IMG/VR virus record: IMGVR_UViG_3300007276_000043
Span: 1-64,000 of that record
Strand: one strand, 5' to 3'
Source of the DNA: a virus
Length of the DNA: 64,000 nt
Shown: piece after piece, positions 10,377 through 18,660 of the stretch
How the letters are laid out: each line of letters begins with the position of its first letter
How positions within the stretch are numbered: position 1 is the stretch's first letter
Program-made: the position numbers and the translations under genes
Notes under the pieces: generated by a model
Databases searched by the model: none
What the model saw: only the letters and a program-made list of their open reading frames with translations
Told to the model about the DNA's origin: nothing

Positions 10377-10399
10377 ATAAATTATCTCCCCAATTGTAG

Positions 10400-10407
10400 T
10401 AAATAGT
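10400..10407 (-). promoter_or_regulatory. Candidate late promoter ACTATTTA
   Basis: ACTATTTAC in mRNA sense, 23 bases before the ATG at 10376 and just downstream of the terminator at 10413-10436. The order terminator, octamer, Shine-Dalgarno, ATG is the best argument that the octamer starts transcription. Confidence 0.6.
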
Positions 10408-10412
10408 TTTAA

Positions 10413-10436
10413 TAAAAAAATGCCCCAAAGGGCATT
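10413..10436 (-). terminator. Intrinsic terminator
   Basis: In mRNA sense AATGCCC, a TTTG loop and GGGCATT form a perfect seven-base stem followed by a T run. It lies three bases after the stop of the gp51-like reading frame and closes the sheath-tube-chaperone operon. Confidence 0.85.
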
Positions 10437-10438
10437 AT

Positions 10439-10624
10439 TTATCTTCGCTTATGAGCTTTATCTATTTCTTTTTTCTCGTCTTTGAATTGTTTTTGCAGTC
10501 TCTTTAAAAACCACAATCTTAATCCAACAGGTAAATTGTAAGCCTCCATAAAAGACCAACCACCATGATGTTTTAAAAGAAAAAACTGCTCATAAATAGC
10601 CTCAACATATTTATCGGTCAGGCC
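10439..10624 (-). CDS. gp51-like chaperone extension, read by frameshift
   Basis: These 61 codons continue the 283-residue chaperone gene in the +1 frame. The frame has no plausible start codon with a ribosome site; the first internal Met is well inside the conserved part. The product runs GLTDKYVEAIYEQFF, then LLKHHGGWSFMEAYNLPVGL and a Lys/Arg-rich tail. The short helical pattern with GGWSFMEAYNLP resembles the C-terminal parts of tail assembly chaperones. A slip on the seven-T run would give a fusion of about 340 residues. A one-base homopolymer sequencing error would give the same fusion as a single frame. Confidence 0.65.
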   Translation of the reverse strand, partial: GLTDKYVEAIYEQFFLLKHHGGWSFMEAYNLPVGLRLWFLKRLQKQFKDEKKEIDKAHKRR

Positions 10625-11462
10625 AAAAAAAGTCAGCCCCAAAGGGCACCTCCAATTCTTGCTCAAAGCCGCATGCGGTACAAGAATAGTCGTCAATAAC
10701 CTTGACATCGGGATTAACTGCTTTGTAGCAAGACCTAAGAAATCTTGAATCTCTTGTAGGTAAATTATTAACAAACTGATTAATGACTTCTTGTTCAGTA
10801 TAGCCAGCCACTGAAACAATCATTCTTTTATATTGATCTGTCAAGGCAGACTCTAATAATTTGCCTTTTGCTTTATTTGTTGAAAGTTGGGACAGATATA
10901 TTTCGTCCTTACCTTTGAGTAATTTAAAGTGTACTTCGTATTTAGACAGAGGCATTGTGACTTTAAAATTGCCTTCTGGTGTTTGACTCACTCCTAAATT
11001 TTCGTCTAATGTTGTTTCGTGAGTCTTTGTATTAGTTAGATCAAAATTAAAGTCTGAGGTGTCACCACATGCTGGGCAGCTTACTCTTGTGACGTAATCT
11101 GCTCCATATCCTGAAATACGGGCGGCGATAATAATAGCATTTCGGTCACCAACAAGCAACGAAGAGGCTTTAAAATTCTTATTTACAATTATATTATCTA
11201 AGAGCCTTTCAATAGCAATCCCTTTCTTTAGAAGCGTTTTAGAGGTTAATATATCCTCATCTTTAGCTGTCATGTAACGAATTTCAATCGTATCTTGGCC
11301 ATGCATTGGGTGACTACTATCGTAACCTAAACCCTTCGAGGGAAGATCAACAAACTCTGTTGGTGCAACAAAATGCATTGGGCTCTGAACACTTGTTGTC
11401 TCTGGGGTTGGAGCCTCTGCTTGAGGGACTGCTCCAGTTCGTCCCATATTGTTTCTACTCAA
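10611..11462 (-). CDS. gp26-like tail assembly chaperone, zero frame
   Basis: A 283-residue protein resembling the T4 gp26 baseplate family. It carries a four-cysteine metal site split between CPACG (about residue 129) and CTACG (about 261), and ends FFWPDR. The N-terminus is a disordered Pro/Thr-rich stretch, followed by EFVDLPSKGLGYDSSHPM, typical of this family. It lies directly after the tail tube genes and before the tape measure, the classic place for a tail assembly chaperone. The gene stops four codons after a seven-T run, and a second conserved frame continues there. The tube-chaperone-tape order is firm; the gp26 assignment is from recalled motif features. Confidence 0.75.
   Translation of the reverse strand: MSRNNMGRTGAVPQAEAPTPETTSVQSPMHFVAPTEFVDLPSKGLGYDSSHPMHGQDTIEIRYMTAKDEDILTSKTLLKKGIAIERLLDNIIVNKNFKASSLLVGDRNAIIIAARISGYGADYVTRVSCPACGDTSDFNFDLTNTKTHETTLDENLGVSQTPEGNFKVTMPLSKYEVHFKLLKGKDEIYLSQLSTNKAKGKLLESALTDQYKRMIVSVAGYTEQEVINQFVNNLPTRDSRFLRSCYKAVNPDVKVIDDYSCTACGFEQELEVPFGADFFWPDR
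10625..10631 (-). other. Candidate programmed frameshift site (T7)
   Basis: In mRNA sense the zero frame reads GAC TTT TTT TGG CCT GAC CGA TAA. A +1 or -2 slip lets the Phe tRNA re-pair perfectly on the seven-T run and enter the frame that starts GGC CTG ACC GAT. Mu-type phages are known to use a -2/+1 slip at the equivalent chaperone gene. No clear downstream stimulatory structure was seen. Confidence 0.55.
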
Positions 11463-11479
11463 TTTTCACCTCTTTAAAA

Positions 11480-12016
11480 TTATTTTTCTGTTGTCGCATA
11501 ATCATAAGCGACAGTTATTTCTATTGAAACCAGGTCATCGCTGCTATAATCTAAATCGCCATAATTAACAGACTTAATGAATGAATTTACCAATGTCCAA
11601 GTTCTTAATGTAGTACCATCGTCCTTCATTTGTTCTATTACAAAATTAGATACTTTTGCAGCAGCGGTGGTGGTGGCGGCTACTCCGGCGGCGGCGGGGG
11701 TGGTTTTTTTCTTTGTAACTGATTCTATCTTTAAAATCCCCTCCTCTTGGAGAAAATTAAAATCTTTAGAAACCAACACCTTTTTAACTTCTTCAACAGC
11801 GGAAGCAACATCGACAATACTAATGGTCACATCATTCCAAGTGGGTACACCAGGATACTTAAACTTTTGATTTAAAAGTTGATATTCATTAGTATTGATC
11901 TCAAATGAAGGCAAAGTAACAGAATTAGCGTACCACCAATTGATATTCTGAGTTGTTCCTACTTTAAATCTGTATTTTCTTGCGGGACTTGCGTCCTTGT
12001 TACTCCAAAAAGCCAT
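11480..12016 (-). CDS. Tail tube protein, gp19-like copy B
   Basis: A 178-residue tail tube protein. MAFWSNKD at the start, WWYANSVTLPSFEI, a PGVPTWNDVTI strand, and the ending VNYGDLDYSSDDLVSIEIT match the gp19 family, whose hexamers stack to form the tube inside the sheath. It is clearly a paralogue of the gene just upstream (12034-12585). It differs by an Ala/Thr-rich insert near residue 105 (TPAAAGVAATTTAAA). Both copies keep the LDYSSDDL segment near the C-terminus. Confidence 0.85.
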   Translation of the reverse strand: MAFWSNKDASPARKYRFKVGTTQNINWWYANSVTLPSFEINTNEYQLLNQKFKYPGVPTWNDVTISIVDVASAVEEVKKVLVSKDFNFLQEEGILKIESVTKKKTTPAAAGVAATTTAAAKVSNFVIEQMKDDGTTLRTWTLVNSFIKSVNYGDLDYSSDDLVSIEITVAYDYATTEK

Positions 12017-12033
12017 TTAAACCTCTTATTGAA

Positions 12034-12585
12034 TTAACTTTTAGCTTCAAATCGTGTATCTGCACCGGCACCGCCAGTACAAGTTGCCCAATCATAACGA
12101 AGAGTCATATCAATTTGTTTCAAATCGTCGCTACTATAGTCTAGATCGCCAAACTTAGCAGACTTAATGAACGGATTTTTCAATTCCCAAATTTCAATTT
12201 CTTTTCCTTCAGCGTCTAAGACTTCAATCTTAACCAATCCTAAGCCAGCGGCTTTCTTCTTGGAAATAGAAGGCTTGTTTGCTGCGGCACCTTCGTTTGC
12301 AGGTACGATATATCCACTGTCTACAAGCATCTTATTTAATAAGTCGGTTGCATCGGGAGAAATAGGATCAACAAGAGTCAATGAGACCTCTGACCAAGAG
12401 ACTCTCCCTGGGAAGTAATATTTATTATCCATATGATTGTGTTCAACTTCTGAAACATCAAATGAAGGAAGAGTGGCTGTTTTTGCCCACCATACGATAG
12501 AGTTAGCTTGTCCGAAAGGGATCATAGTAACTTTAAATCTATAATTTCTTTTTGCCTCTGATGTGTGGCTGCTCCAAAATGCCAT
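12034..12585 (-). CDS. Tail tube protein, gp19-like copy A
   Basis: A 183-residue gp19-type tube protein, immediately downstream of the sheath gene as in T4. Key segments are MAFWSSHTSEAKRNYRFKV, WWAKTATLPSFDVSEVEHN, FPGRVSWSEVSLTLVD and the ending KFGDLDYSSDDLKQIDMTL. It is preceded by AAGGAG. Two tube-type genes in tandem suggest either a tube built from two subunits or one copy serving as a tube terminator or initiator; the sequence does not decide which. Confidence 0.85.
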   Translation of the reverse strand: MAFWSSHTSEAKRNYRFKVTMIPFGQANSIVWWAKTATLPSFDVSEVEHNHMDNKYYFPGRVSWSEVSLTLVDPISPDATDLLNKMLVDSGYIVPANEGAAANKPSISKKKAAGLGLVKIEVLDAEGKEIEIWELKNPFIKSAKFGDLDYSSDDLKQIDMTLRYDWATCTGGAGADTRFEAKS

Positions 12586-12625
12586 AATTTGTTTTCTCCT
12601 TATTATAACTTAATTAGTTTCTACT

Positions 12626-15577
12626 CTAGAATTGAACGCCTGATCTTGTGATAACAAAATCAATTGCAATAAATTCTATTGCTCTTGCTGGCTTGACGAA
12701 AATCTTAGCATATAAAATGTTTTGATCAACCAAAGAAGGTGTCGTAGTTGTTTCGTCTAGAATAAGCTTGTATTCTGTGATTCCAAATCTTGCTTGGACA
12801 TCAGCCAAGATCAAATCAGCACTTGACTTGAAACGTGACCATGTTGCTTGAACATTTTGATCAAAAAGAATAGTATCTGCAATTGCTCCAACTCTCTTCT
12901 TGAGGTAAATCATCAATCGTCTTACATTGATCCTGTCCAATGCGGAAGGAGTTTGTTGCAGTGTCTTCTGACCGAAGATTACAATTTCTCCAACTGCTGG
13001 GAATCGTGCGATTGGGTTGATATTTAATTCATATAGTTCATCGCGATCTGCTTTTGGAAGGTTCTTCCAAGTTCCGACAACGCGAGGGCCGTCATTTCCA
13101 CCAAGGATAGAGATACCACCACGATTGAACCCAGCAGGTGCGAACCAAGGTCCTTCTGAATTTGCGTCAGAGAAAGCCAAAGCTCCAAGGCCAGCTACAG
13201 AAGCAGGAGCGACAAATACATCACCGTTTCCAGAAAGTGTATCGCGCATACGAACTCTTGGGTAGTAAGTGGCTGCGTAGCTAGTGTTTAAATCTCTAGT
13301 GCGAGCAGTGGCTTTAACATCATTAATTGAACCACCGGTTCTTGTACCTGAATTTTCGTATGTTTCTTTGTATTCATCATCCAAATCAATAATCGCTAAT
13401 GCATCGCCACGATCTTCAACGTCGGAAAGTAATTGATTACTTAGTGCTGTGTTTGTGAGGCCAGGAATAGAAACAACATCATAAGCTACTACTTCACTAT
13501 CTGATATAGAATCAATTGCTTTCTTAATTGAATAATTAGCATAGTGCGTAGTGTCATCGCGACTAGTAACATCTAAAACATTTTTATTTGAAAATGGATC
13601 TACTTGTGTTATATCAAGACCGTCAAATCCACCAAACATTGGAAGAGCAAACTTGCGAACACCGTCAGTCAATAGTGATTGTGATCCTGAAGCTGCTGTT
13701 TCGGCATGACCGGTTGCATGAGACCCAGAGGCCCAATAAAATTTACCATCAAGTTTTCTAACTTCATCTAAAGAAAATACAAAAGAATATTGTGTTGCAT
13801 CAGCAGCATTGTGTAGATCTATTCCACCGCCTTGGTAACGAAGTAGATCAATATAACTTCTATCACTTAAAGTATTTCTTTCGTTTTTAGAAGCAAACTT
13901 GTGCTTTAATCCAAAAAGATCTTTTGCAAGGTAATTTGAACCAGCCCTTGCTGTATTTTGTTCTGTTAATTTTAATCTTGGAGTAGAGAAAGACATTGTT
14001 AATTCCACTGTTGCGTCTTCCGTTCCGAGACCGTAGAAAATAGCATTAGCTGCGTCTCCACTAAAATAAGGAACACCAGCGGCGGCAGCTTTAGCATAAA
14101 GACCAGTCGCTGCTGTTGCGTTAGCAAGTAATGTACCTTCGGGAAGAAGATTTGCACCACTACCAGAAACAATAGAAAAACCTTTTTGATGGACTGGGCC
14201 AAAGAATCCCCAAGGAATCTTGTATGCATCATCGATTGTAGCTTTCCAGTCATCAGCCATTTCTATACGAATGTAATCTGATTGATTTGGATACTCTCCA
14301 TATAATTCATACCGCTCTTTGTTATTGTCCCAGGTTTGAAATTGATCGCCTAATCTCTTTCCTACAAAGTCTTCTGAGGATTCGTCAAGGTTTAGGTTTG
14401 AAAATTGCTCTACTATATCGTCATTTAAGTTACGAACTGTGATTGAAAAAGATGAATTTGGATTCTTAACTGATCCGAGTTGTAGATCTTCAACTGCAAT
14501 ATAGTAATTTTTCTCAAACCAATCGCCTTCACTTAGAGCAACCAAACGAAAAAGTTTTGATTGCTTATCAGAAGCAAAGTTTGCAGTATCTACTGTGGGA
14601 GCAGGATCACGATTGATGACCCAACCGGTCTTTGAGGTAGTTGCTTGTGCCGTGTGGTATAACAGGTTATTGGCAGCAAGCGAACCTGATTGCAATGGTA
14701 GCAATAAACCATATTGTTGACCAGCGGTGGCGGCTGTGCCACCTGGGCTTGTTATCAAGCGGCTAACTGCTTCTTCATATGTTTCTCCAACAAAATAATT
14801 TTTTGCCTGACCAGCAGCAAAATTAGTTGAATAGGTTTTTTGCGGATTTGTGTTTAAAACATTTCTAATATAGTTTGTTTTCTCATCTGGGTCTAGGTGG
14901 AATACCAATGATTCAGCAGGACTCCAAGATGCAGGGGCAACGGCAGCAGCATCAGTTGATACTTCTATTTTAAAGGTTGCAGGTTTTCCTGCTGTTGAGA
15001 TAGACTCAATAAGGGCACCAGCGGAAGAAGTAGTAACTGTTCCACCAGTACCTGCTAGAGTTCCACTTAAAGTAAGTGCCGAACCTGTTGTATAAAAAAC
15101 TGCCGCTAGTGTTCCATTAAGCTGCGAGCCTCCGGAGCCAGAAGGAACTATAAATAACCCATAAGCAGTTCCATTAGACGCTGGGGCCGCTTCTAAGTCT
15201 GCGCCTCCAAGATCCCAACCAGCTTTAACATAGCCGTCGGCTTGGCTTGGTGAATCTTCACCAAGAAGGCGCACAAATGTAACAGGAGATGTGTTTGATG
15301 CCAACCATGCTTGGGCAGCATACATCGCATATGTAGGGCCTTGGTTGTTACCATCACGCCAAACATCATCATTGATTGTGCCTTTGCCACTAACTGGCTT
15401 TCCAAATACATCAGTGAAATTTTCTAAACTATTAACCTTAATCGGCTTGAGAGCCGGTCCACTTGGTGAACGGCCAATAACTAATAAACCATCGTCTTGC
15501 AACGGAGCTTCAATTTTACTCTGATCAATCTCTGTGATCTGAACTCCAGGTGAAACGAAATCAAACTTTCTAGGCAT
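12626..15577 (-). CDS. Tail sheath protein, gp18-like
   Basis: A 983-residue contractile sheath protein. The N-terminus FDFVSPGVQITEID and the C-terminal 100 residues (INVRRLMIYLKKRVGAIADT, then ATWSRFKSSADLILADVQA) are the conserved inner-layer parts that hold neighbouring sheath rings together. T4 gp18 has 659 residues, so about 320 extra residues sit in the middle, probably as surface-exposed domains. The gene follows the gp15-like stabiliser and precedes the tube genes, as in T4, and has its own candidate late promoter. Confidence 0.9.
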   Translation of the reverse strand: MPRKFDFVSPGVQITEIDQSKIEAPLQDDGLLVIGRSPSGPALKPIKVNSLENFTDVFGKPVSGKGTINDDVWRDGNNQGPTYAMYAAQAWLASNTSPVTFVRLLGEDSPSQADGYVKAGWDLGGADLEAAPASNGTAYGLFIVPSGSGGSQLNGTLAAVFYTTGSALTLSGTLAGTGGTVTTSSAGALIESISTAGKPATFKIEVSTDAAAVAPASWSPAESLVFHLDPDEKTNYIRNVLNTNPQKTYSTNFAAGQAKNYFVGETYEEAVSRLITSPGGTAATAGQQYGLLLPLQSGSLAANNLLYHTAQATTSKTGWVINRDPAPTVDTANFASDKQSKLFRLVALSEGDWFEKNYYIAVEDLQLGSVKNPNSSFSITVRNLNDDIVEQFSNLNLDESSEDFVGKRLGDQFQTWDNNKERYELYGEYPNQSDYIRIEMADDWKATIDDAYKIPWGFFGPVHQKGFSIVSGSGANLLPEGTLLANATAATGLYAKAAAAGVPYFSGDAANAIFYGLGTEDATVELTMSFSTPRLKLTEQNTARAGSNYLAKDLFGLKHKFASKNERNTLSDRSYIDLLRYQGGGIDLHNAADATQYSFVFSLDEVRKLDGKFYWASGSHATGHAETAASGSQSLLTDGVRKFALPMFGGFDGLDITQVDPFSNKNVLDVTSRDDTTHYANYSIKKAIDSISDSEVVAYDVVSIPGLTNTALSNQLLSDVEDRGDALAIIDLDDEYKETYENSGTRTGGSINDVKATARTRDLNTSYAATYYPRVRMRDTLSGNGDVFVAPASVAGLGALAFSDANSEGPWFAPAGFNRGGISILGGNDGPRVVGTWKNLPKADRDELYELNINPIARFPAVGEIVIFGQKTLQQTPSALDRINVRRLMIYLKKRVGAIADTILFDQNVQATWSRFKSSADLILADVQARFGITEYKLILDETTTTPSLVDQNILYAKIFVKPARAIEFIAIDFVITRSGVQF

Positions 15578-15610
15578 TAAAATACTCTGCTTTAAATAAT
15601 TAACTCACAG

Positions 15611-15618
15611 TAAATAGT
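15611..15618 (-). promoter_or_regulatory. Candidate late promoter ACTATTTA
   Basis: ACTATTTAC in mRNA sense lies 33 bases before the sheath start codon, in the 60-base gap after the gp15-like gene. Confidence 0.55.
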
Positions 15619-15637
15619 ATTGTTTTAGTCTAAAAAC

Positions 15638-16477
15638 CTATTCTCTGTAATCGTTGTCTTTTTCTTTCCAGGGAATCTTGTCTCCAACGATAACCCGCTC
15701 TCTAGATACCCGAATTTTAACATAATTCTCTCTGATTGTGACTTTTGGACGCTCTCGATTCTTGCCTTCTCCAATCAAATATCCAAGCACTTTAATTTGC
15801 ACAATTGTCTCGAACATTCGCTCGTCGTCGCCCAGATCCTTAACATTTTTAACTTCTGTAAAATCAGGTTGAATGAAGCCTTCGTATTTATAGCCGTCTT
15901 GTTCGAAGAAAAAGCCATTGATATTTCCCGTTTTAGTGATAAAAGGGGCAACTAAGTCGTTCATTTGCTGCTGATATTCCGTTCTTATGATAATACTATA
16001 CATTACAGTAACATATGAAGGCACAGGAATCGTTATTTCTTGATATACGGTCTTGTGCTTGTTGTTCAATTGTGGACCAGTTTCTCTACTGTCCTTTAAT
16101 AATCTCGCAATATCAGCATTAGTGAAGTTTCTTGTTTTCTCTTGCTGTATTCTTCGTGTGATTGTAACTGTGCCGCCTTTATAGTCGTCCTTTTCGGGAT
16201 AATGAGCTTGAAATCTACCCTTGAAAGTTGGGTCTTTTGTGATCGATTCACGGGTTACAGAAATTATAGGGAGTTTCAATCTGTCGTCACCGTCTCTTAA
16301 AAGTTCGTCTTTTTTGACCTGAAATGCCCTTTCGGATCCAAGCCAAATAACTGGGACTTTCTTCCAACCTTCGTTAGTTGTTGTATGTAAAGCGAGGGTA
16401 TTATCTGCCCAATTATAAAGCCCCATATCAATTGTTTCAATCGTTGAGGGGTCAAATATTATTTCTTTAACTTGCAT
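15638..16477 (-). CDS. Tail sheath stabiliser, gp15-like
   Basis: A 279-residue protein similar in pattern to T4 gp15, which caps the tail tube and sheath before joining the head. The visible family pattern is VPVIWLGSERAFQVKK, then LKLPIISVTRESITKD, and a middle section VTVMYSIIIRTEYQQQMNDL. It overlaps the neck gene upstream by 11 bases and precedes the sheath gene, as gp15 does before gp18. The C-terminal 50 residues are highly charged. The assignment is by recalled family pattern and gene order. Confidence 0.6.
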   Translation of the reverse strand: MQVKEIIFDPSTIETIDMGLYNWADNTLALHTTTNEGWKKVPVIWLGSERAFQVKKDELLRDGDDRLKLPIISVTRESITKDPTFKGRFQAHYPEKDDYKGGTVTITRRIQQEKTRNFTNADIARLLKDSRETGPQLNNKHKTVYQEITIPVPSYVTVMYSIIIRTEYQQQMNDLVAPFITKTGNINGFFFEQDGYKYEGFIQPDFTEVKNVKDLGDDERMFETIVQIKVLGYLIGEGKNRERPKVTIRENYVKIRVSRERVIVGDKIPWKEKDNDYRE

Positions 16478-16955
16478 TGAATAATCCGTCTCTTGCTCTA
16501 ATACACTCTGCTACTGTTTCAAACTCATGCTCTGGTTGTCCAAACAAATGTTTGGGTTCAGATTTTTTCATGATCTCGTAGTAAATATCGCCATATCTAA
16601 CAAAATCACCAACTCTAACTTCTAAGTCTTGGTCTTCAGTTAATCTCCTTCTGTGGAATTTAACGGTTATCTTTTCCATTGCATCAACTGCGATATTGGA
16701 TAAGAAGCTTGTTTCTTCTCCACCGTATTCAACAAGAGCGAATACTCTAACTGGTGGTAAGAAAGTTTTTTCTATAGCCTCGCCATAAAGAGGATGGTAA
16801 TTTGTGTGTTCTATATCAATTGGAAAATAAAGCACCTGTTGTCCGATAACTCTTTCAATGATTTCGTCATTTACTTGTTTTACCAGATCTCTTTCTTTCT
16901 CTCCAAGAAACATTGGAGGAGGAGGTTGGGCTGCTTTTTTCCACTTATCTGCCAT
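16467..16955 (-). CDS. Neck protein, gp14-like
   Basis: A 162-residue protein between the gp13-like and gp15-like genes. Its core, NDEIIERVIGQQVLYFPI, HPLYGEAIEKTFLPPVRVFA and VEYGGEETSF, resembles the head-completion and neck proteins of T4-type phages. A proline-rich N-terminus (AAQPPPPMF) precedes it. The order 13-14-15-18-19 in this window matches T4 and supports the call. Such proteins form the ring that closes the filled head and takes the finished tail. Confidence 0.6.
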   Translation of the reverse strand: MADKWKKAAQPPPPMFLGEKERDLVKQVNDEIIERVIGQQVLYFPIDIEHTNYHPLYGEAIEKTFLPPVRVFALVEYGGEETSFLSNIAVDAMEKITVKFHRRRLTEDQDLEVRVGDFVRYGDIYYEIMKKSEPKHLFGQPEHEFETVAECIRARDGLFNAS

Positions 16956-16959
16956 TTAT

Positions 16960-18213
16960 TTATCCTACGAAAATCTTCAAGGGCGTTTTGCCAACAACAT
17001 TTTGAGCATTATCAGACATCTCAGAGTCAGTGGCAAGAAGCTTTGGATAGGTCATTTCATCCAACTGGGTCTTTAATTCTTCTCTTAGAGTCTGTTGTTC
17101 GTCTTTTGCTTGAGACAGTAAGTCAGAAGCGTTTAGACTAATATTATCTCCGGGGATCGGTATAGACCCTCCAAATTTTCCTCTAATCTGTCCCAACGTC
17201 TCCTTAGATAAAGCAAGAGAAAATCTGCGGATCCATTGCTTACCAATTGAATTAATATTTTCATAAGGAAGATTTTCAAAAGGAAGCGTATTCATATTAT
17301 TGATTCCGTTTTGCCCAGACTCATAATCGTCTTCCCATGGTTCTTTTTCTTTTTCAATTGAAAACCTAAACCAAAAACTCTGAGGGGAGACACTATCTGG
17401 TATAGGATATAACCTTAATTTGTTATTAATAATTTCATATGAATAGTGAGAAGTTCTAGTATACAAATGATCCTCATATTGAATGGCTTGTATTTTATTT
17501 TGCCATACTGGGATTACTTGAAAAGAAGAATCATCTGAATATTGTCCGTAAGTGTTCATATTTCCAACGACATTTAGGCCACCATAATATCCATAAAATC
17601 TCCACATCTGTCGAGGAGTTATATAATAAACTTGATGAATCTTGACTCTTCGGCCATCAACTTTATTATAGTAAGGAGCACCTGTGTCTGTTGCCGCTGA
17701 TTCAGATACAATGGTTTGTAAGTCATAATCTTGCTCGTCAGATACTGTTGCAAAAGAAGCAGAATATATTGTCTGTCTTCCTCCTACAACTGCTTCTGTT
17801 GAATATGCATCGGCAATACGAAATGCCGCTTCAAAGGAATATTTTGGGTATTTAAGAGCTACATCTTCAGGGCCAGTAGTTACCTCCCCTTTGTGGTCGA
17901 AACTTGCTGTTTGCGCCCCTAGCATTGATCCTAGAGTGTTTTTTGATTGATGTATGTTTACTAAATAAGAATATTCTAATACTGCTTCCTCATAATTGGC
18001 ATAAACGTTCTGTTCGGTCAGTTCAATGTCCAGAACATCGCCACCTAATTTTTTATAAGTAAAGTTAACTTGTTTAGCTGCACCGGTTACAAAGTGAACC
18101 GAGCCAGAATAAACTCCAAGCGGAAGCCCAGCAACAACATTTGCTGTACTACCGGTCTCTGGTAGCACTATAGCACTCTTAGTAGAAGCTGGTGTTAAAG
18201 TTGGTATTGACAT
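16960..18213 (-). CDS. Neck protein, gp13-like
   Basis: A 417-residue protein. Its C-terminal part, FSLALSKETLGQIRGKFGGS followed by IPIPGDNISLN and an LLSQAKDEQQTLREEL helix, is typical of gp13-like neck proteins. The middle is rich in Tyr and Trp (RFYGYYGGLNVVGNMNTYGQ). I place the start at ATG 18213, seven bases after GGGGGA; a TTG 15 bases further upstream would put that ribosome site inside the gene. The candidate late promoter at 18236 fits this start. At 417 residues it is longer than T4 gp13 (309). Confidence 0.65.
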   Translation of the reverse strand: MSIPTLTPASTKSAIVLPETGSTANVVAGLPLGVYSGSVHFVTGAAKQVNFTYKKLGGDVLDIELTEQNVYANYEEAVLEYSYLVNIHQSKNTLGSMLGAQTASFDHKGEVTTGPEDVALKYPKYSFEAAFRIADAYSTEAVVGGRQTIYSASFATVSDEQDYDLQTIVSESAATDTGAPYYNKVDGRRVKIHQVYYITPRQMWRFYGYYGGLNVVGNMNTYGQYSDDSSFQVIPVWQNKIQAIQYEDHLYTRTSHYSYEIINNKLRLYPIPDSVSPQSFWFRFSIEKEKEPWEDDYESGQNGINNMNTLPFENLPYENINSIGKQWIRRFSLALSKETLGQIRGKFGGSIPIPGDNISLNASDLLSQAKDEQQTLREELKTQLDEMTYPKLLATDSEMSDNAQNVVGKTPLKIFVG

Positions 18214-18235
18214 ACATAAATCCCCCAATCAAGAT

Positions 18236-18243
18236 TAAATAGT
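18236..18243 (-). promoter_or_regulatory. Candidate late promoter ACTATTTA
   Basis: ACTATTTAA in mRNA sense lies 22 bases before the neck gene start at 18213, with GGGGGA in between. Confidence 0.55.
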
Positions 18244-18262
18244 TTCCAGAATGGGAAAGCTT

Positions 18263-18574
18263 CTATCTCTTCTTTGTAGTTGTCTTTGTTGCTTTTTTGC
18301 GAAAGCTTTTTTTAACTGGGGTTGCTTTTTTTGCTTTTGCTTCGGCTTCTTTCTTTGCTTCTTCTTTGGCTCTGAGTTCAGCAGCTTCAGCTTCGGCTTT
18401 GAGTTTAGCTGCTTTGGCTTCGGCTTCTTGTGCTTCTTTCAATTTTTGAATTCTTACGGAGTTTTCTTCTACGATTCTACCAAGGCCATTTCTAATAAGG
18501 TCTTGATCTGGGACTTCTTGTCCAGCATTTAATTTTCTAATAATTAACTTTTTTCTTTTGGATCTTCTACCCAT
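18263..18574 (-). CDS. Small basic coiled-coil protein
   Basis: A 103-residue protein with a very basic N-terminus (MGRRSKRKKLIIRK), a long Ala/Glu/Lys helix over residues 38-85, and a Lys/Thr-rich tail (KKATKTTTKKR) reminiscent of histone-H1-like tails. No known domain. It is preceded by AAGGAG and follows a terminator. A DNA-contacting or head-associated role is possible from its charge and its place beside the neck genes, but this is only inference. Confidence 0.6.
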   Translation of the reverse strand: MGRRSKRKKLIIRKLNAGQEVPDQDLIRNGLGRIVEENSVRIQKLKEAQEAEAKAAKLKAEAEAAELRAKEEAKKEAEAKAKKATPVKKSFRKKATKTTTKKR

Positions 18575-18606
18575 AATATTCTCCTTAAATATAAAATAAT
18601 TAGTCT

Positions 18607-18614
18607 CAAATAGA
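18607..18614 (-). promoter_or_regulatory. Degenerate candidate late promoter
   Basis: TCTATTTG in mRNA sense differs from ACTATTTA at both ends. It directly follows the terminator at 18614-18636 and precedes the 18574 start by 32 bases, the same layout as the better copies. Confidence 0.35.
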
Positions 18615-18636
18615 AAAAGCCCACCGAAGTGAGCTT
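18614..18636 (-). terminator. Intrinsic terminator with TTCG loop
   Basis: In mRNA sense AAGCTCAC and GTGGGCTT pair over eight positions (one G-U) around a TTCG tetraloop, followed by TTTTTC. It follows the 163-residue decoration-like gene. Confidence 0.85.
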
Positions 18637-18660
18637 AGTCTTAATAAGTGGAAATATTTC

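Noticed and set aside
10640-10819. Upstream half of the frame containing the gp51-like segment, with its own ATG
   Set aside because: It overlaps the conserved end of the gp26-like gene in another frame and has no family pattern before the seven-T run.
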